A stretch of 64,000 bases of DNA from CAVZTX01 sp963778375 (GCA_963778375.1 CAVZTX010000021.1:186001-250000); one strand, 5' to 3'. Shown: positions 47,936-57,228, numbered from the stretch's first letter. A program made the numbers and translations. Notes: generated by a model not told the origin, from the letters alone.

Positions 47936-48176
47936 CATGCTACAACAGATGGTTAGGCCTGGGCGTCTGCATGGCACAAGTCGTTTTGCGGGACATGCGG
48001 GCATTGAAGAGCGGCTCTTGCCTCAAAAAAGGGATTGGACGCCCACAGAATTATCAAAATTCCGACACCTCATTCCCAAGACACCATGCGCTCTCCAGCG
48101 CATCACCTGGTATGAAACCGAGGAAGATATGGTAGGGTTTCCTTTCTCGCTGGGAGTTCTAGATAAAATGTACACA
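47936..48176. other. Intergenic stretch between TetR and Tn3 remnants
   Basis: A 95-codon frame covers it but has no family resemblance or good RBS. GGGTTTCC near 48137 could be a Tn3-type end, but no matching inverted copy was found on the far side. I see nothing else. Confidence 0.3.
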
Positions 48177-50985
48177 TTATGCGGACTGTTCTTCTTCAAT
48201 CCTCATTCGTTCAGAAAGATCTAAGCGGAACAGACCATACGGGGTCACGTGGCTATAGATCAGCGGTGTGAGTGCTCGAAAGTCCTCTTTCTTCATCTGC
48301 TGGAACTGCTTGGGTTCCGCTAACACGCGCTGAATCAGTAAGGTATTCACATAGACCAGGCAAATTTGTAGGAGGTGGAGCGATAACGCGGCCAGCTCTT
48401 GCTCATCGAGGCGATTGGTGGCAAAATCCCCACTGTGTCCGTAAAAGATGAAGCTATTGGCAGAGTTCCAGTTCTCAATGACGTTCAGACCCTCATGTAT
48501 CTCCCGGCGCAGGGCTTCTGATTGTAAGTACTGACAGAGGAAAATCGTTTTGATGGCCCGGCCGAGCTCGGCAAAGGCCCGATAGGTGGGATGTTGCAAT
48601 TCCGTTTGGGTAAACCGGCGTAAGATCGCCTCCGTCTCGGCGGTTCCGAGCCGCAGGGCCGTCGCGTATTTGATCATCTGGTCGTACTGTTCCTTGATCA
48701 GGTCCCAGTCGATGGGGCGTGTGAGAATGAGCTGCAGATTGGGATAGGCGTCCGGGTCCCCGCTCACGGGGTGAGCGAGCTTCTGGGCATAGATGTTTTT
48801 GAGGCGGGGCATAAGCTGAAAACCCAATAGATGACAGAATCCGAAGGCCACCTCGTTCTGCCCATGCGTATCAACAAACTGCTTTTCGACCTTCATCTGG
48901 GTACAGTGCCGCAGCACGCCTTTGATCATCGCCGCTACCTCGGAAGACGAACAGGTCTTGAGCTGCGAGTAGGTACAGGTGGCATACTTTTCGACGTGCC
49001 AGTATATCATGACTCCTTTGCCTCCATACCGTAAATGCCACTCGGTCATCAAGTTCTGATCCCAGGCCCCGAACTGTGTGGAGTCAGAGGCACAGGTGGT
49101 CGTGCCTTCTCCCCAGATGTCAAGCGTTTTTGTAGGATCTCCCGCTCAAGGACCTCACGGACCGCAGGGCTTTTGAAGTGCTTCGTGAAGCCGATGCGCA
49201 GCTCCGCCTCCTTGAGAATATCCAACAGCGAGGTCACGCCCCAGCGTTTGGTGATTTCGGCCTTGAGGCGGCGCAGGTTCTGCGGCTCCGGTTGGGGGGC
49301 CAGCGGGGTCAGGCTGATCCAGCCGCCCTTCTTATCGAGGATGCGCACCTGGGAGGAGAGCTTCGGCAGAGCCCGGTCAAATGAGGTCAACGCCTCGATC
49401 ATCTGCTGGCGCAAGGTGTTAATAAACTCCTCTGCCTTTTCAGGCTGTCCTAATGCTTGGTAGTACTCCGTGCGTTTGTCGTCGAAGTCCTTGGGCAAGT
49501 CATCATCGGGGTTGCGGTATTTATTGGCCCCAACGACCCACAATTCGCGACAACGCAGCTTCTCCTGGAGCGCATCCAGCACACAGAGTTCGTAGTTGAC
49601 CCGATTAATGCGCTGCTCTCCCTCCTTATCTTTTTCCAGCACCAGGTCGCGCCACATCGGACGAACCACCCCGACAATGGGAACCGTTTCGTCAACAGGG
49701 TAATAGACGCCGGGAGTCCCCGCATAGCGTTTGACCAGGACGAGCGCATCGGCAACAGGTCGATGTGCCGTGTTGTTGGAACGCACATCGAGCATGTTGA
49801 CTAAAAGCGGCACCATACGCCGATAATGATCGCGATAGAAGGCGCGCATGCGCTGGTAGACCTGCTCATGATACTCTCCCTTCGCCTGATATTCTTTGAG
49901 GATGGCTTTACATTGCTCTTCGCTCATGACGGGATAAATGCCTGCCCGAATGGTCTTCTCTGTTCCTGCCAGGGCTGCTTCAGCGACTTGGCGGAGCAAC
50001 CGCTGCTTGCCCTCAACGGTTTGGATCTCGTCCAGATACTGCTTCTTGACGTGCTTTTCGGCCTTGGCCCCGATGCGGCGGATGACCAGCAGCAGGAGAT
50101 CGACCAGGCTATCGGTCACTTCTCCCAGTCATTGCTGGCAAAAGGCTGCCAGCAGCGTGTAGCGTGTCGCATCAGGGTGGCGGCGCAATTCATAGAGCGT
50201 TCCCGGTAGAGCGTCACCACTTTGGGGGAGACCTGTTCAAAGAGGTCGGCGGGGAGAGCGAGCTGCAAGAGCACGCGCAGCTTGTCAATTTCATGTAGCA
50301 CGCTTTCCAACCCGACCGCCCCAGGACTGATTTTCAAGTCCTGCCAGGTGATGGGAGTCCGAAGTGCTTCCGCCACGGCGCGTGGCAGCTCATCATCCTG
50401 GACTTGTTCTTCCTCTTCGGCGACAGCAACACTCCGTGCGAGCAAGTCATCAAGCAAGCTGCAGGTTGAGGGAGGAAGGCGCTGCAGGGTCTCAGCAAAC
50501 AGCTGCTGCTCGTAGGTGTGACAGCCGGAGCGAATCAGCCGTTCGATGCGGTCGGTTGTCGGTGGCTCGATCTTGAGTTCGCGAAAGCGTGTGGTCACAA
50601 TCACCTTGAGATGTTCCAGGTGTTGATCAGAGGCAAGGATGTGGGTGACGAGCCAACTCGTCATCTCCTCGGTATCGAGGTTGGTGGCTTCCCGAAACGC
50701 GAGGTGCTCGCGAATTTGTGTCCGGTGCCCTTTCACCGTGCGCCCTTCCCCGTCGTACTGGGCATACAGGGCCGCATCGAGCTTGAGTTGATGCGCCACA
50801 TAGTCCACCACGGACCGGGGAATGTCATGCTTGGCGGGAGGAAAACGCCCCTCATACTGGAAGCATTTGAGCAGGAGCGCGCAGCCAAGACGAGTCGGGC
50901 CCGTCTTATTGGCAAGGAATTCCAGATCCTCGGGAACCAGAGTAAAGTGTTCAATCAGTTCTTCGATGTCCCATTGACGTTTCAT
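48177..50985 (-). pseudogene. tnpA: Tn3-family transposase remnant with deletion, frameshift and TGA
   Basis: Three frames together encode a Tn3 TnpA. The N-terminal part (50985 down) reads FLANKTGPTRLGCALLLKCF and is frameshifted near 50200 before YELRRHPDATRYTLLAAFC. A TGA at 50129-50131 follows CQQ, after which LGEVTDSLVDLLLL continues in the same frame. Near 49130, EILQKRL jumps to IWGEGTTTCASDSTQFG, so the usual YGLGTNxGLKR-containing stretch (roughly 55-65 residues) is missing. The catalytic part follows: MTEWHLRYGG, IYWHVEKYATCTYSQL, and ENWNSANSFIFYG with the Glu. No resolvase and no convincing terminal repeats were found. Confidence 0.82.
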
Positions 50986-51180
50986 TGGCCTTCATCTCTC
51001 CAGTTCTTCTTTCTATCTAAGGAAGGGGAAGCACATACGCTGCTGGTATCATCTTTCGTCTGTCAACGTGTGCTCCCGCTTGGCTCTCTTCACAGCAAAC
51101 GTGAAAGATGCTCAAGAAACGAGGAAAGAGAGGACTTTTATGCTAGAGATTGGTGAAAACATATCCTGGAGAAAGAGGGG

Positions 51181-51375
51181 CAGAGAGGCGAACTCGCGGC
51201 AGAAAACATCTTCTGCTGCGAGTTTTCTGCTACGAGTCAGTCTAGCAGGGAAAGCGGGAAAAGGCAAGTGGGAAGCAGCTTATAGGAGAATTTGGTTAGG
51301 TGATGGAGAAAGCAAGCGGACAGCTACATTGCACTTCATGTCAGCTTCGCGCATATTGCCCCTAATTACAACGAG
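51181..51375 (-). repeat. Island-bracketing repeat, copy 2
   Basis: This is the inverted homologue of 36853-37049. On the minus strand it begins TAATTAGGGGCAATATGCGCG about 6 bp after the stop of the dehydratase gene and ends GCCGCGAGTTCGCCTCTCTG. The middle is more diverged than the two ends. The rest of 50986-51380 contains no gene. Confidence 0.7.
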
Positions 51376-51380
51376 AACGG

Positions 51381-52352
51381 CTATTGCTCTAAAAGCGCCT
51401 GCGCATATACAGCAGGATCGACGTTCCCTCCGCTCGCAATGCAGCACACCTGCTTTCCTTGAAATCGCTCAGACTGCGTTAGCAACGCACCCAGGGAAAG
51501 TGCACCAGTCGGTTCAACCTTCAAGTTGACATAATAAAAGTAGTCTCGCAGAGCAGCCAGCGTTAGGTCGTCAGGCACTTCAATAATATCGGCAATTCCA
51601 CTCTGTAATATCTCCCAATTGAGCGCACCAAGACTTACTGTACGCGCTCCATCTGCTATAGTAGGCGGCTCGTGCTCATTGAGCACCAAACGACCACTAT
51701 GCAAAGAACGCGCGGCATCATTTCCGGGGAGTGGTTCCGCGCCAATAATTTCTGTACGCGCCTTCAGGTGATCGCGTGCCAAAACTAGCCCTGAACTGAG
51801 ACCGCCCCCACCAACAGGTACCACAACTACGTCGAAATCAGCCGCACTCAGAATTTCCTTGCCAAGGGTGGAGTTTCCCACAACAACGCGAAAGTCGTCG
51901 TAGGCCTGCGCATAGAATGCCCCAGGTTGTTCCGCCAGCAGTTGTTGCACACGGTCCGCCCGGCTGATTTCTCGTACGTCGATCAAATCCACGATCCCAC
52001 CATACGACTGCACAGCCGCAATTTTAACCTGGGCCGAAGTATTCGGCATGACCACAGTACACGTTTTACCCAACAGTTTGCTAGCATAAGCCACCGCCTG
52101 CCCAAAATTCCCCGACGAAGCCGTAACAATCCGCTCCTCTGGAATACTGGAAAGTAAGTTATAGGCAGCCCGAAATTTAAAGCTGCCCGTATACTGAAAC
52201 GTCTCACTTGCTATCGTAATATCACAACCCAATTGCGCAGAAAGTATCGGGCTTGGTAGGAGCAGGGTAGGGCGCATGTAGCGCGGCAAGCTTTCCCATA
52301 CAGAGGTAATATAATTATCAGTAAGCTGCGGGGCAGTAGAATAGTTTGGCAT
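51381..52352 (-). CDS. Threonine/serine dehydratase-like PLP enzyme
   Basis: This 323-residue fold-type II PLP enzyme carries the Schiff-base Lys in TGSFKFRAAYN, the substrate-binding SSGNFGQAVAYASK and the phosphate-binding VVPVGGGGLSSG. It has no C-terminal ACT-type regulatory domain, so it resembles catabolic threonine ammonia-lyases or serine racemase/dehydratases. ATG 52352 with CTGGAG upstream is preferred to the longer frame at 52418. It is 99 bp downstream of the NCS2 permease on the same strand. The amino acid used is not certain. Confidence 0.85.
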   Translation of the reverse strand: MPNYSTAPQLTDNYITSVWESLPRYMRPTLLLPSPILSAQLGCDITIASETFQYTGSFKFRAAYNLLSSIPEERIVTASSGNFGQAVAYASKLLGKTCTVVMPNTSAQVKIAAVQSYGGIVDLIDVREISRADRVQQLLAEQPGAFYAQAYDDFRVVVGNSTLGKEILSAADFDVVVVPVGGGGLSSGLVLARDHLKARTEIIGAEPLPGNDAARSLHSGRLVLNEHEPPTIADGARTVSLGALNWEILQSGIADIIEVPDDLTLAALRDYFYYVNLKVEPTGALSLGALLTQSERFQGKQVCCIASGGNVDPAVYAQALLEQ

Positions 52353-52451
52353 GGCACAACTCCAGATCTTCGTATCAACGATAATGCTACCCAGAATTGT
52401 ACCATGCCAATGGAACATCAGATCCGATTTATTTGCCGAAATAGGCCGTTA

Positions 52452-53855
52452 CTATTCACCGGCTCCCGGCTGTAACTCACCTTCGTCAGCAGGATTAAGC
52501 CCAACGGCCAAATCAGCAGTAACCGCCTCTTCAGGCTGTGGATTGCGTTCCCGCAAAATCTGGTAAAGAATAATGGAGCCGAACGTCGCTACACCAATGC
52601 CGCCAATCGTAAAGTTGCCAATCGTTAAGCCGAAACTGACATCGCGAACGGCTATCATACCGGCCCCTACTGTCAGCGCCACCGCGGCCGTGATCAGGTT
52701 ACGGCTCTTGGAGAAGTCCACGTTATTTTGTATCCAGATGCGCCCACCCGTGACAGCAATTAAGCCAAAGAGAACTACAGCAAGCCCTCCGATAACACCC
52801 GAAGGAATGGTCGCGATCAACGCGCCGAATTTCGGGCAGAAACCTAGAAGAATAGCAACACCAGCCGCTATAAGGAAGTTGAGCGTGGAGTAGATGCGCG
52901 TCACCGCCATCACGCCGATATTCTCAGCATACGTCGTTACACCTGTTCCACCTCCAAATCCTGCAACCATTGTCGCTATCGCATCACCCATGAAGGCGCG
53001 TCCAAGGTATCTATCAAGATTGCGCCCCGTCATCGCAGCTACCGCTTTGACGTGGCCTGTGTTCTCTGCCACAAGGATGATCGCGACGGGTGCGATCAGG
53101 CTAATAGCATTGCCATTAAAGGTAGGTGCTGTGAAATGCGGCAGACCAATCCACGCTGCATTTGCCACGCCACTGAAGTTAATCGCTTTTCCCAGTCCAA
53201 AACCGTTGGCAAAGATCAAGTAGGCAAGATAGCCAATAATGCCACCAATTAGGATGGGCAGACGACGTAACGACCCGGGAGTATAGACGGCCACTGCCGC
53301 AACGGCGAGCACGGTTACGATTGCCATCCACGCGTCAAAACCGCTCCCACTTGCATCGTTGATTGCCACGGGCGCAAGGTTGAGACCAATGACCATCACA
53401 ACTGCCCCTGTCACAACCGGAGGCATCAAGAACTCTATCCATCTTGATCCGGTAAACATGACAATGAGCGCAATGATAGCGTAGACCACACCGCAGGCGA
53501 TAATGCCTCCTAGCGCTACTCCAATATTCGGGTTTAACCCAACACCCGAAAAGTGTGTAGCAGCAAGGATGACCGCGATGAAGGAAAAGCTTGAACCAAG
53601 ATAGCTAGGTACACGTCCGCCCACAATGAGGAAGAAGATGAGCGTACCGATACCGGAGAAGAAAATTGCTGTGTTGGGATCAAATCCCATAATGATAGGT
53701 GCAAGAACGGTAGAGCCAAACATTGCCAGCACGTGTTGTAGGCCGATAAAAATGGTTTGTCCCCAGGGAAGTCGCTCATCGGGAGCTATGACACCTTCTC
53801 TTTTGACTGTCCAACCCGTGAAGTATCCCTGTCTTTCGGCTGTCCTAATTGCCAT
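52452..53855 (-). CDS. NCS2-family uracil/xanthine permease (UraA-like)
   Basis: This 467-residue membrane protein has about 14 hydrophobic segments and the NCS2 signatures: GLQHVLAMFGSTVLAP in the first helix, AENTGHVKAVAAMTGRNL with the substrate-binding Glu, and GGTGVTTYAENIGVMAVTRI. It imports a nucleobase, probably uracil or xanthine, by proton symport. ATG 53855 is chosen for its strong AAGGAGG RBS; the frame to 53990 is leader. The region 53856-54143 has no gene. Confidence 0.9.
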   Translation of the reverse strand: MAIRTAERQGYFTGWTVKREGVIAPDERLPWGQTIFIGLQHVLAMFGSTVLAPIIMGFDPNTAIFFSGIGTLIFFLIVGGRVPSYLGSSFSFIAVILAATHFSGVGLNPNIGVALGGIIACGVVYAIIALIVMFTGSRWIEFLMPPVVTGAVVMVIGLNLAPVAINDASGSGFDAWMAIVTVLAVAAVAVYTPGSLRRLPILIGGIIGYLAYLIFANGFGLGKAINFSGVANAAWIGLPHFTAPTFNGNAISLIAPVAIILVAENTGHVKAVAAMTGRNLDRYLGRAFMGDAIATMVAGFGGGTGVTTYAENIGVMAVTRIYSTLNFLIAAGVAILLGFCPKFGALIATIPSGVIGGLAVVLFGLIAVTGGRIWIQNNVDFSKSRNLITAAVALTVGAGMIAVRDVSFGLTIGNFTIGGIGVATFGSIILYQILRERNPQPEEAVTADLAVGLNPADEGELQPGAGE

Positions 53856-54143
53856 GCAAAATCCTCCTTGATGAAACTGGATAAAAGATAAAATAGATGT
53901 ACATGGAAATGAACAGAATAAGCTCTTTCGCACCTCCTCTCTACATGTTAGAAGAATGCCGCGAGTAAAGGATGAGTGGATTATTTCCAATTATAACATG
54001 AGCTTCTGTGAATGTCGAGAATTTAAAATGAACCCCATCTATGCATTGTTCTTCTGGTACCTCATCTTGCTTTTCTCCTGGTATTGATGCATACTTACGT
54101 CATATCCAACTTCGACTCTGCGCTTCCCTAAAAGGAAATTCTG

Positions 54144-54551
54144 ATGTCAACCGAAATCACCGCTAAAATACGCGTACGACTAAGCGCCAGCGATGCTCAT
54201 TATGGAGGCCAACTGGTGAATGGAGCGCACATGCTTTCTCTCTTTGGCGATGTCGCAACCGAGCTTGCGATTATCTGCGATGGAGATGAAGGGCTGCTGG
54301 TCGCCTATGAAAACGTCGAATTCCTGGCTCCCATCTTCGCCGGAGATTTCGTGGAAGTAGTCGGTCGTGTCACTCGCATAGGACGCACCTCCCGCCGCAT
54401 GGAATTTGAAGCTCGCAAAGTCATCACAGCACGCCGGGACATTAGCGATTCCGCCGCCGATGTACTCGAACAGCCCATTCTGATTGGCCGAGCCATCGGT
54501 ACCACAGTCGTGAAAGCCGACAGGCAACGCAAAACTCGCACAGCAGAATGA
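54144..54551 (+). CDS. 3-aminobutyryl-CoA ammonia-lyase-like hotdog protein
   Basis: This 135-residue single hotdog domain reads RLSASDAHYGGQLVNGAHML, LFGDVATELAI, DGDEGLLVAYENVEFLAPI, GDFVEVVGRVTRIG and RRMEFEARKV. That pattern matches 3-aminobutyryl-CoA ammonia-lyase (Kal) of lysine fermentation, which releases ammonia to give crotonyl-CoA. The other kam/kce/kdd genes of that pathway are not in the window, so a related beta-amino acid or acyl-CoA role is possible. RBS AAAGGAAATT. The TetR gene follows on the same strand. Confidence 0.75.
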   Translation: MSTEITAKIRVRLSASDAHYGGQLVNGAHMLSLFGDVATELAIICDGDEGLLVAYENVEFLAPIFAGDFVEVVGRVTRIGRTSRRMEFEARKVITARRDISDSAADVLEQPILIGRAIGTTVVKADRQRKTRTAE

Positions 54552-54600
54552 ACTCCATGCTAGGGTGAATTAAAAATTGGGCTTTTGCATGAGTACAACC

Positions 54601-54623
54601 GTCACTAGTGTGACTACTGTCAC
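54601..54623. promoter_or_regulatory. Alternating GTCAC/GTGAC operator upstream of TetR
   Basis: GTCAC-TAGT-GTGAC-TACT-GTCAC gives two overlapping inverted repeats that share the middle arm, with equal 4-bp spacers. It lies about 50 bp upstream of the TetR gene and is a good candidate for its own operator. Confidence 0.55.
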
Positions 54624-54671
54624 TTTCCTTTAACTGAGAGAAAGTATATCGACAGAAAAGAGGACACCGAT

Positions 54672-55292
54672 ATGCAGCCTGAGAGCCGTTCAGTGCGAGA
54701 TAAAGTTCTATCTGCCGCGGTGCAGTTGTTTGCGGAATATGGCTACCATGCCGCGCCATTGCGCGATATCGCACACATAGCCGGGATTCAAGCAGCAAGT
54801 ATCTATTACCACTATGCGAATAAGCAGGCCCTGCTGGTGGAAATTATGGAAACCTACATGCGCCAATTAAACTCGAATCTGGAACGTATTTTGCGTAAGC
54901 AGACAAGTCCAGTAGAGCGTCTTCATGAAGCAGTTGCTAACCATATTCGTCTCCACACCACCTATAAAGCGGAGTTTTTTATCATTGATACAGAAATTCG
55001 GGCGCTCGAGGGCGAGAATCGCCAGTACATTCTTTCAATGCGCGATCAGTATGAGTCCTTACTCCAGGAACTACTGCGGGAGGGAATGGAGCAACATGTC
55101 TTCCGTCCAGGTGATGTAAAAGTAACCTCATATGCCATCATTGCGATGTGCACGGAAGTGGCACAATGGTTTCGACCCAATGGTCGGCTCACCGTTCAGC
55201 AAGTGATTGATATCTATACTCAAATGGTTACGCAAGGTCTGCTCCTGTCACAAGCAACTGCTGAAAAGCAGGGGGAATCAGTGCATACTTAA
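54672..55292 (+). CDS. TetR/AcrR family transcriptional regulator
   Basis: This 206-residue protein has a TetR HTH (about residues 9-58): VLSAAVQLFAEYGYHAAPL, RDIAHIAGIQAASIYYHYANK. The ligand domain is TetR_C-like (LERILRKQTSPVERLHEAV, YKAEFFIIDTEIRALEG), similar to regulators of fatty-acid or acyl-CoA catabolism such as FadR/KstR2-like groups. Its end overlaps the convergent alcohol dehydrogenase by 65 bp. The double inverted repeat upstream suggests autoregulation, and the ammonia-lyase-like gene upstream may be in the regulon. Confidence 0.85.
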   Translation: MQPESRSVRDKVLSAAVQLFAEYGYHAAPLRDIAHIAGIQAASIYYHYANKQALLVEIMETYMRQLNSNLERILRKQTSPVERLHEAVANHIRLHTTYKAEFFIIDTEIRALEGENRQYILSMRDQYESLLQELLREGMEQHVFRPGDVKVTSYAIIAMCTEVAQWFRPNGRLTVQQVIDIYTQMVTQGLLLSQATAEKQGESVHT

Positions 55293-56304
55293 CGCCCCGT
55301 TTATGCAATAAGAGATCGAATACCTTCAGTGTAGCTGCCAGAGGAACACGTGCAGTTATCAATGCCTCAACATCGATACAATGATTGTTAATCAGATTGA
55401 GTGCCTGCGTGAAGTAGGCAGGAGTGTGATGAAAAACGCCCTTCAAGGTCAACTCACTGTAATGTAGAGATCGCGTCTCCAGGCTAACCTGCGTTCCTGA
55501 AGCGCATCCACCGAAGAAGTTGACCAATCCACCCGGACGCACCATAGAGGTGGCAAGTGCCCATGTCTCTGGTGTTCCAACCGCCTCGATGACAACATCA
55601 ACTCCACGCCTACCATCCGTCTCTTTGCGTACCATCTCACACTGCACTTGCGATTCCATTGTCCTTACATCGATAACTACGTCCGCGCCAAAGTGCCTTG
55701 CAAGAGCCAAACGTTCTTCTCCATGTCCGGTAATGATCACACGAGCGCCCCGTAACTTCGCTGCCGCTGCCAGTAATAGTCCCAGTGGGCCAGACCCTAG
55801 AATTGCAATGGTATCTCCTTCAGCAATCGCGCTGGCATCTATACCATGTAAAGCGCAGGCTAAAGGTTCGGTCAGGGCTGCTGCTACAAATGAGGTTCCT
55901 GGGGCAAGCTGATGCAGGTTCTGTCGCACAATACGTTCAGGGATAAGTAAATATTCGGCATAAGCTCCATTCAGCAGGAGCAGGTCTTCGCAAAGGCTAA
56001 ATCGTCCACGTCGGCAATAGAAACACTGCTGACACGGGGCAGAATTTGCAACAACAATCGCATCCCCTTCAGTGCATTGAGTGACTCCTGTGCCGTTAGT
56101 TGCCACTATTCCGGCGACTTCATGCCCAAAGCCTGCTGGTGTCTGGCGGAAGAGCAATGGATGTCCCCGTCGATAAGCTTTCACATCTGTACCACAGGTC
56201 GTAGCAGCAGTGACTTGCAGGAGCACTTCTCCCGATCCCGGTTGAGGGATAGGGCGCTCTTCAAGGCGAATATCCATTGGTCCATAAAACATGACCGCTA
56301 GCAT
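55228..56304 (-). CDS. Zinc-dependent alcohol/polyol dehydrogenase
   Basis: This 358-residue MDR enzyme has the catalytic zinc site in TTCGTDVKAYRRG and GFGHEVAGIV, structural cysteines in CQQCFYCRRGRFSLC, and a Rossmann fold at LGSGPLGLLLAAAAKL. It resembles the sorbitol/threonine dehydrogenase group. Zinc sites look complete. Its last 65 bp overlap the convergent TetR gene, so transcription of the two may interfere. The substrate is unknown. Confidence 0.87.
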   Translation of the reverse strand: MLAVMFYGPMDIRLEERPIPQPGSGEVLLQVTAATTCGTDVKAYRRGHPLLFRQTPAGFGHEVAGIVATNGTGVTQCTEGDAIVVANSAPCQQCFYCRRGRFSLCEDLLLLNGAYAEYLLIPERIVRQNLHQLAPGTSFVAAALTEPLACALHGIDASAIAEGDTIAILGSGPLGLLLAAAAKLRGARVIITGHGEERLALARHFGADVVIDVRTMESQVQCEMVRKETDGRRGVDVVIEAVGTPETWALATSMVRPGGLVNFFGGCASGTQVSLETRSLHYSELTLKGVFHHTPAYFTQALNLINNHCIDVEALITARVPLAATLKVFDLLLHKRGVKYALIPPAFQQLLVTGADLA

Positions 56305-56333
56305 GCTTGCCCACCTTCTATCTCTTCAATACG

Positions 56334-56382
56334 TATCAGCCGTCACCCCAGCAACAAGACATAGCTGGGGTGACGGCTGATA
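56334..56382. terminator. Long perfect hairpin ending the MarR-DHA2 operon
   Basis: TATCAGCCGTCACCCCAGC (56334-56352) pairs perfectly with GCTGGGGTGACGGCTGATA (56364-56382) around an 11-nt loop. It lies just past the last gene of the operon at 56419 and upstream of the alcohol dehydrogenase. No clear T-run follows. Confidence 0.7.
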
Positions 56383-56418
56383 TTGGAATAGTAAGTAATG
56401 AATTCGCTACTCGCCTGG

Positions 56419-56703
56419 TTAGCTAGAAGTTACCATCTCATCAGTCGCCTGCTTGGCCTGTGCCTCACGAATGATATCCCGCAGCGCAAGGCCTGCGTAT
56501 CCCAGAATGCCAACCAATGACACGACAATCATGATAGTGCCAAGAGTAACGTTGTTGATCGTCGAGGCAATCCAGTGTGCTCCGGCTGGTTGCGTCGTCA
56601 TAGCGAATGGTGACATAGCCAACCAGATGCCTGCGAGAAAGAAGAGAAACAATACATAGCTTGCTACCGGAATGAGTTGCCTCATAAGGTCTCTTGGACG
56701 CAT
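56419..56703 (-). CDS. Small two-helix membrane protein (SPW-like)
   Basis: This 94-residue protein has two membrane helices (about residues 12-34 and 52-72) and a charged C-terminus. The stretch WLAMSPFAM and GAHWIASTINNVTLGTI resembles the SPW-repeat pattern of small bacterial membrane proteins. Its start overlaps the stop of the preceding gene as TAATG. It shares the pattern with that neighbour, so the pair may be related and form a complex. Function unknown. Confidence 0.7.
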   Translation of the reverse strand: MRPRDLMRQLIPVASYVLFLFFLAGIWLAMSPFAMTTQPAGAHWIASTINNVTLGTIMIVVSLVGILGYAGLALRDIIREAQAKQATDEMVTSS

Positions 56704-57173
56704 TATACTTCCCTCCTATTGACGATTGTTTCAATCGACTGATCAGCCTGTTGATCGGTGCTACCTTGGCGACGTGTAGTCAGATCGGCAGCCAGAGCAG
56801 CAGCTAACGTCGCTAGCGTGCGATCAAGATCACTTTGATTTGACCCTGGAGTCTGTGGCACTCCCGTAGGTGATGGGTACGTTACAGGAGCAGTTGTAGT
56901 CTGTTGTGACCGCTGTCGCGCTGCAAGCATGCCAGCAGCTCGTAAAGCTCCGAGAAGTGCAAAGAAAAAGAGCAGAAAGGCTCCTAGGGCAACAACAGCC
57001 GCGGGGATACCCACCGTGAAGTCGTTGACCGTCTGACTTGTCCAATCAGCGCCATACCGCTGATAGCCAAGTGCGAATGGTGCCAGGATCAACCAACCTC
57101 CTGCTAGCAGGAGCAGCAGACTTGCTACCATACCGACGAGGTATTTGCCAATGGCTGGTCGCGTTGTTCGCAT
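56703..57173 (-). CDS. Two-helix membrane protein with cytoplasmic tail (SPW-like)
   Basis: This 156-residue protein has two membrane helices (about 11-36 and 54-78), the motif WLILAPFALGY with GADWTSQTVNDFTVGI between them, and a Gln/Thr/Pro-rich tail ending in a short helix LATLAAALAADL. The helices match the same pattern as its downstream neighbour. It follows the DHA2 exporter by 55 bp on the same strand, so it may be an accessory of that exporter. Function unknown. Confidence 0.72.
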   Translation of the reverse strand: MRTTRPAIGKYLVGMVASLLLLLAGGWLILAPFALGYQRYGADWTSQTVNDFTVGIPAAVVALGAFLLFFFALLGALRAAGMLAARQRSQQTTTAPVTYPSPTGVPQTPGSNQSDLDRTLATLAAALAADLTTRRQGSTDQQADQSIETIVNRREV

Positions 57174-57198
57174 GGATGAAACCTCCGTGTTTCTAGTA

Positions 57199-57220
57199 AC
57201 ATATGCTTATATGCATATGT
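57199..57220. promoter_or_regulatory. Perfect inverted repeat between exporter and small membrane genes
   Basis: ACATATGC (57199-57206) and GCATATGT (57213-57220) form a perfect inverted repeat with a 6-bp centre, 26 bp upstream of the gene at 57173. It could be an operator for an internal promoter or a processing site. Confidence 0.4.
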
Positions 57221-57228
57221 ACGCTACA

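Noticed and set aside
48132..48176. Tn3 terminal inverted repeat starting GGGTTTCC
   Set aside because: No matching copy was found on the other side of the transposase.
47937..48224. 95-codon frame between TetR and Tn3 remnants
   Set aside because: No RBS, no family match, and it runs into the transposase end on the other strand.
24533..50131. Alternative genetic code reading TGA as a sense codon
   Set aside because: Several intact genes here end at TGA, and the interrupted genes mostly carry other lesions.
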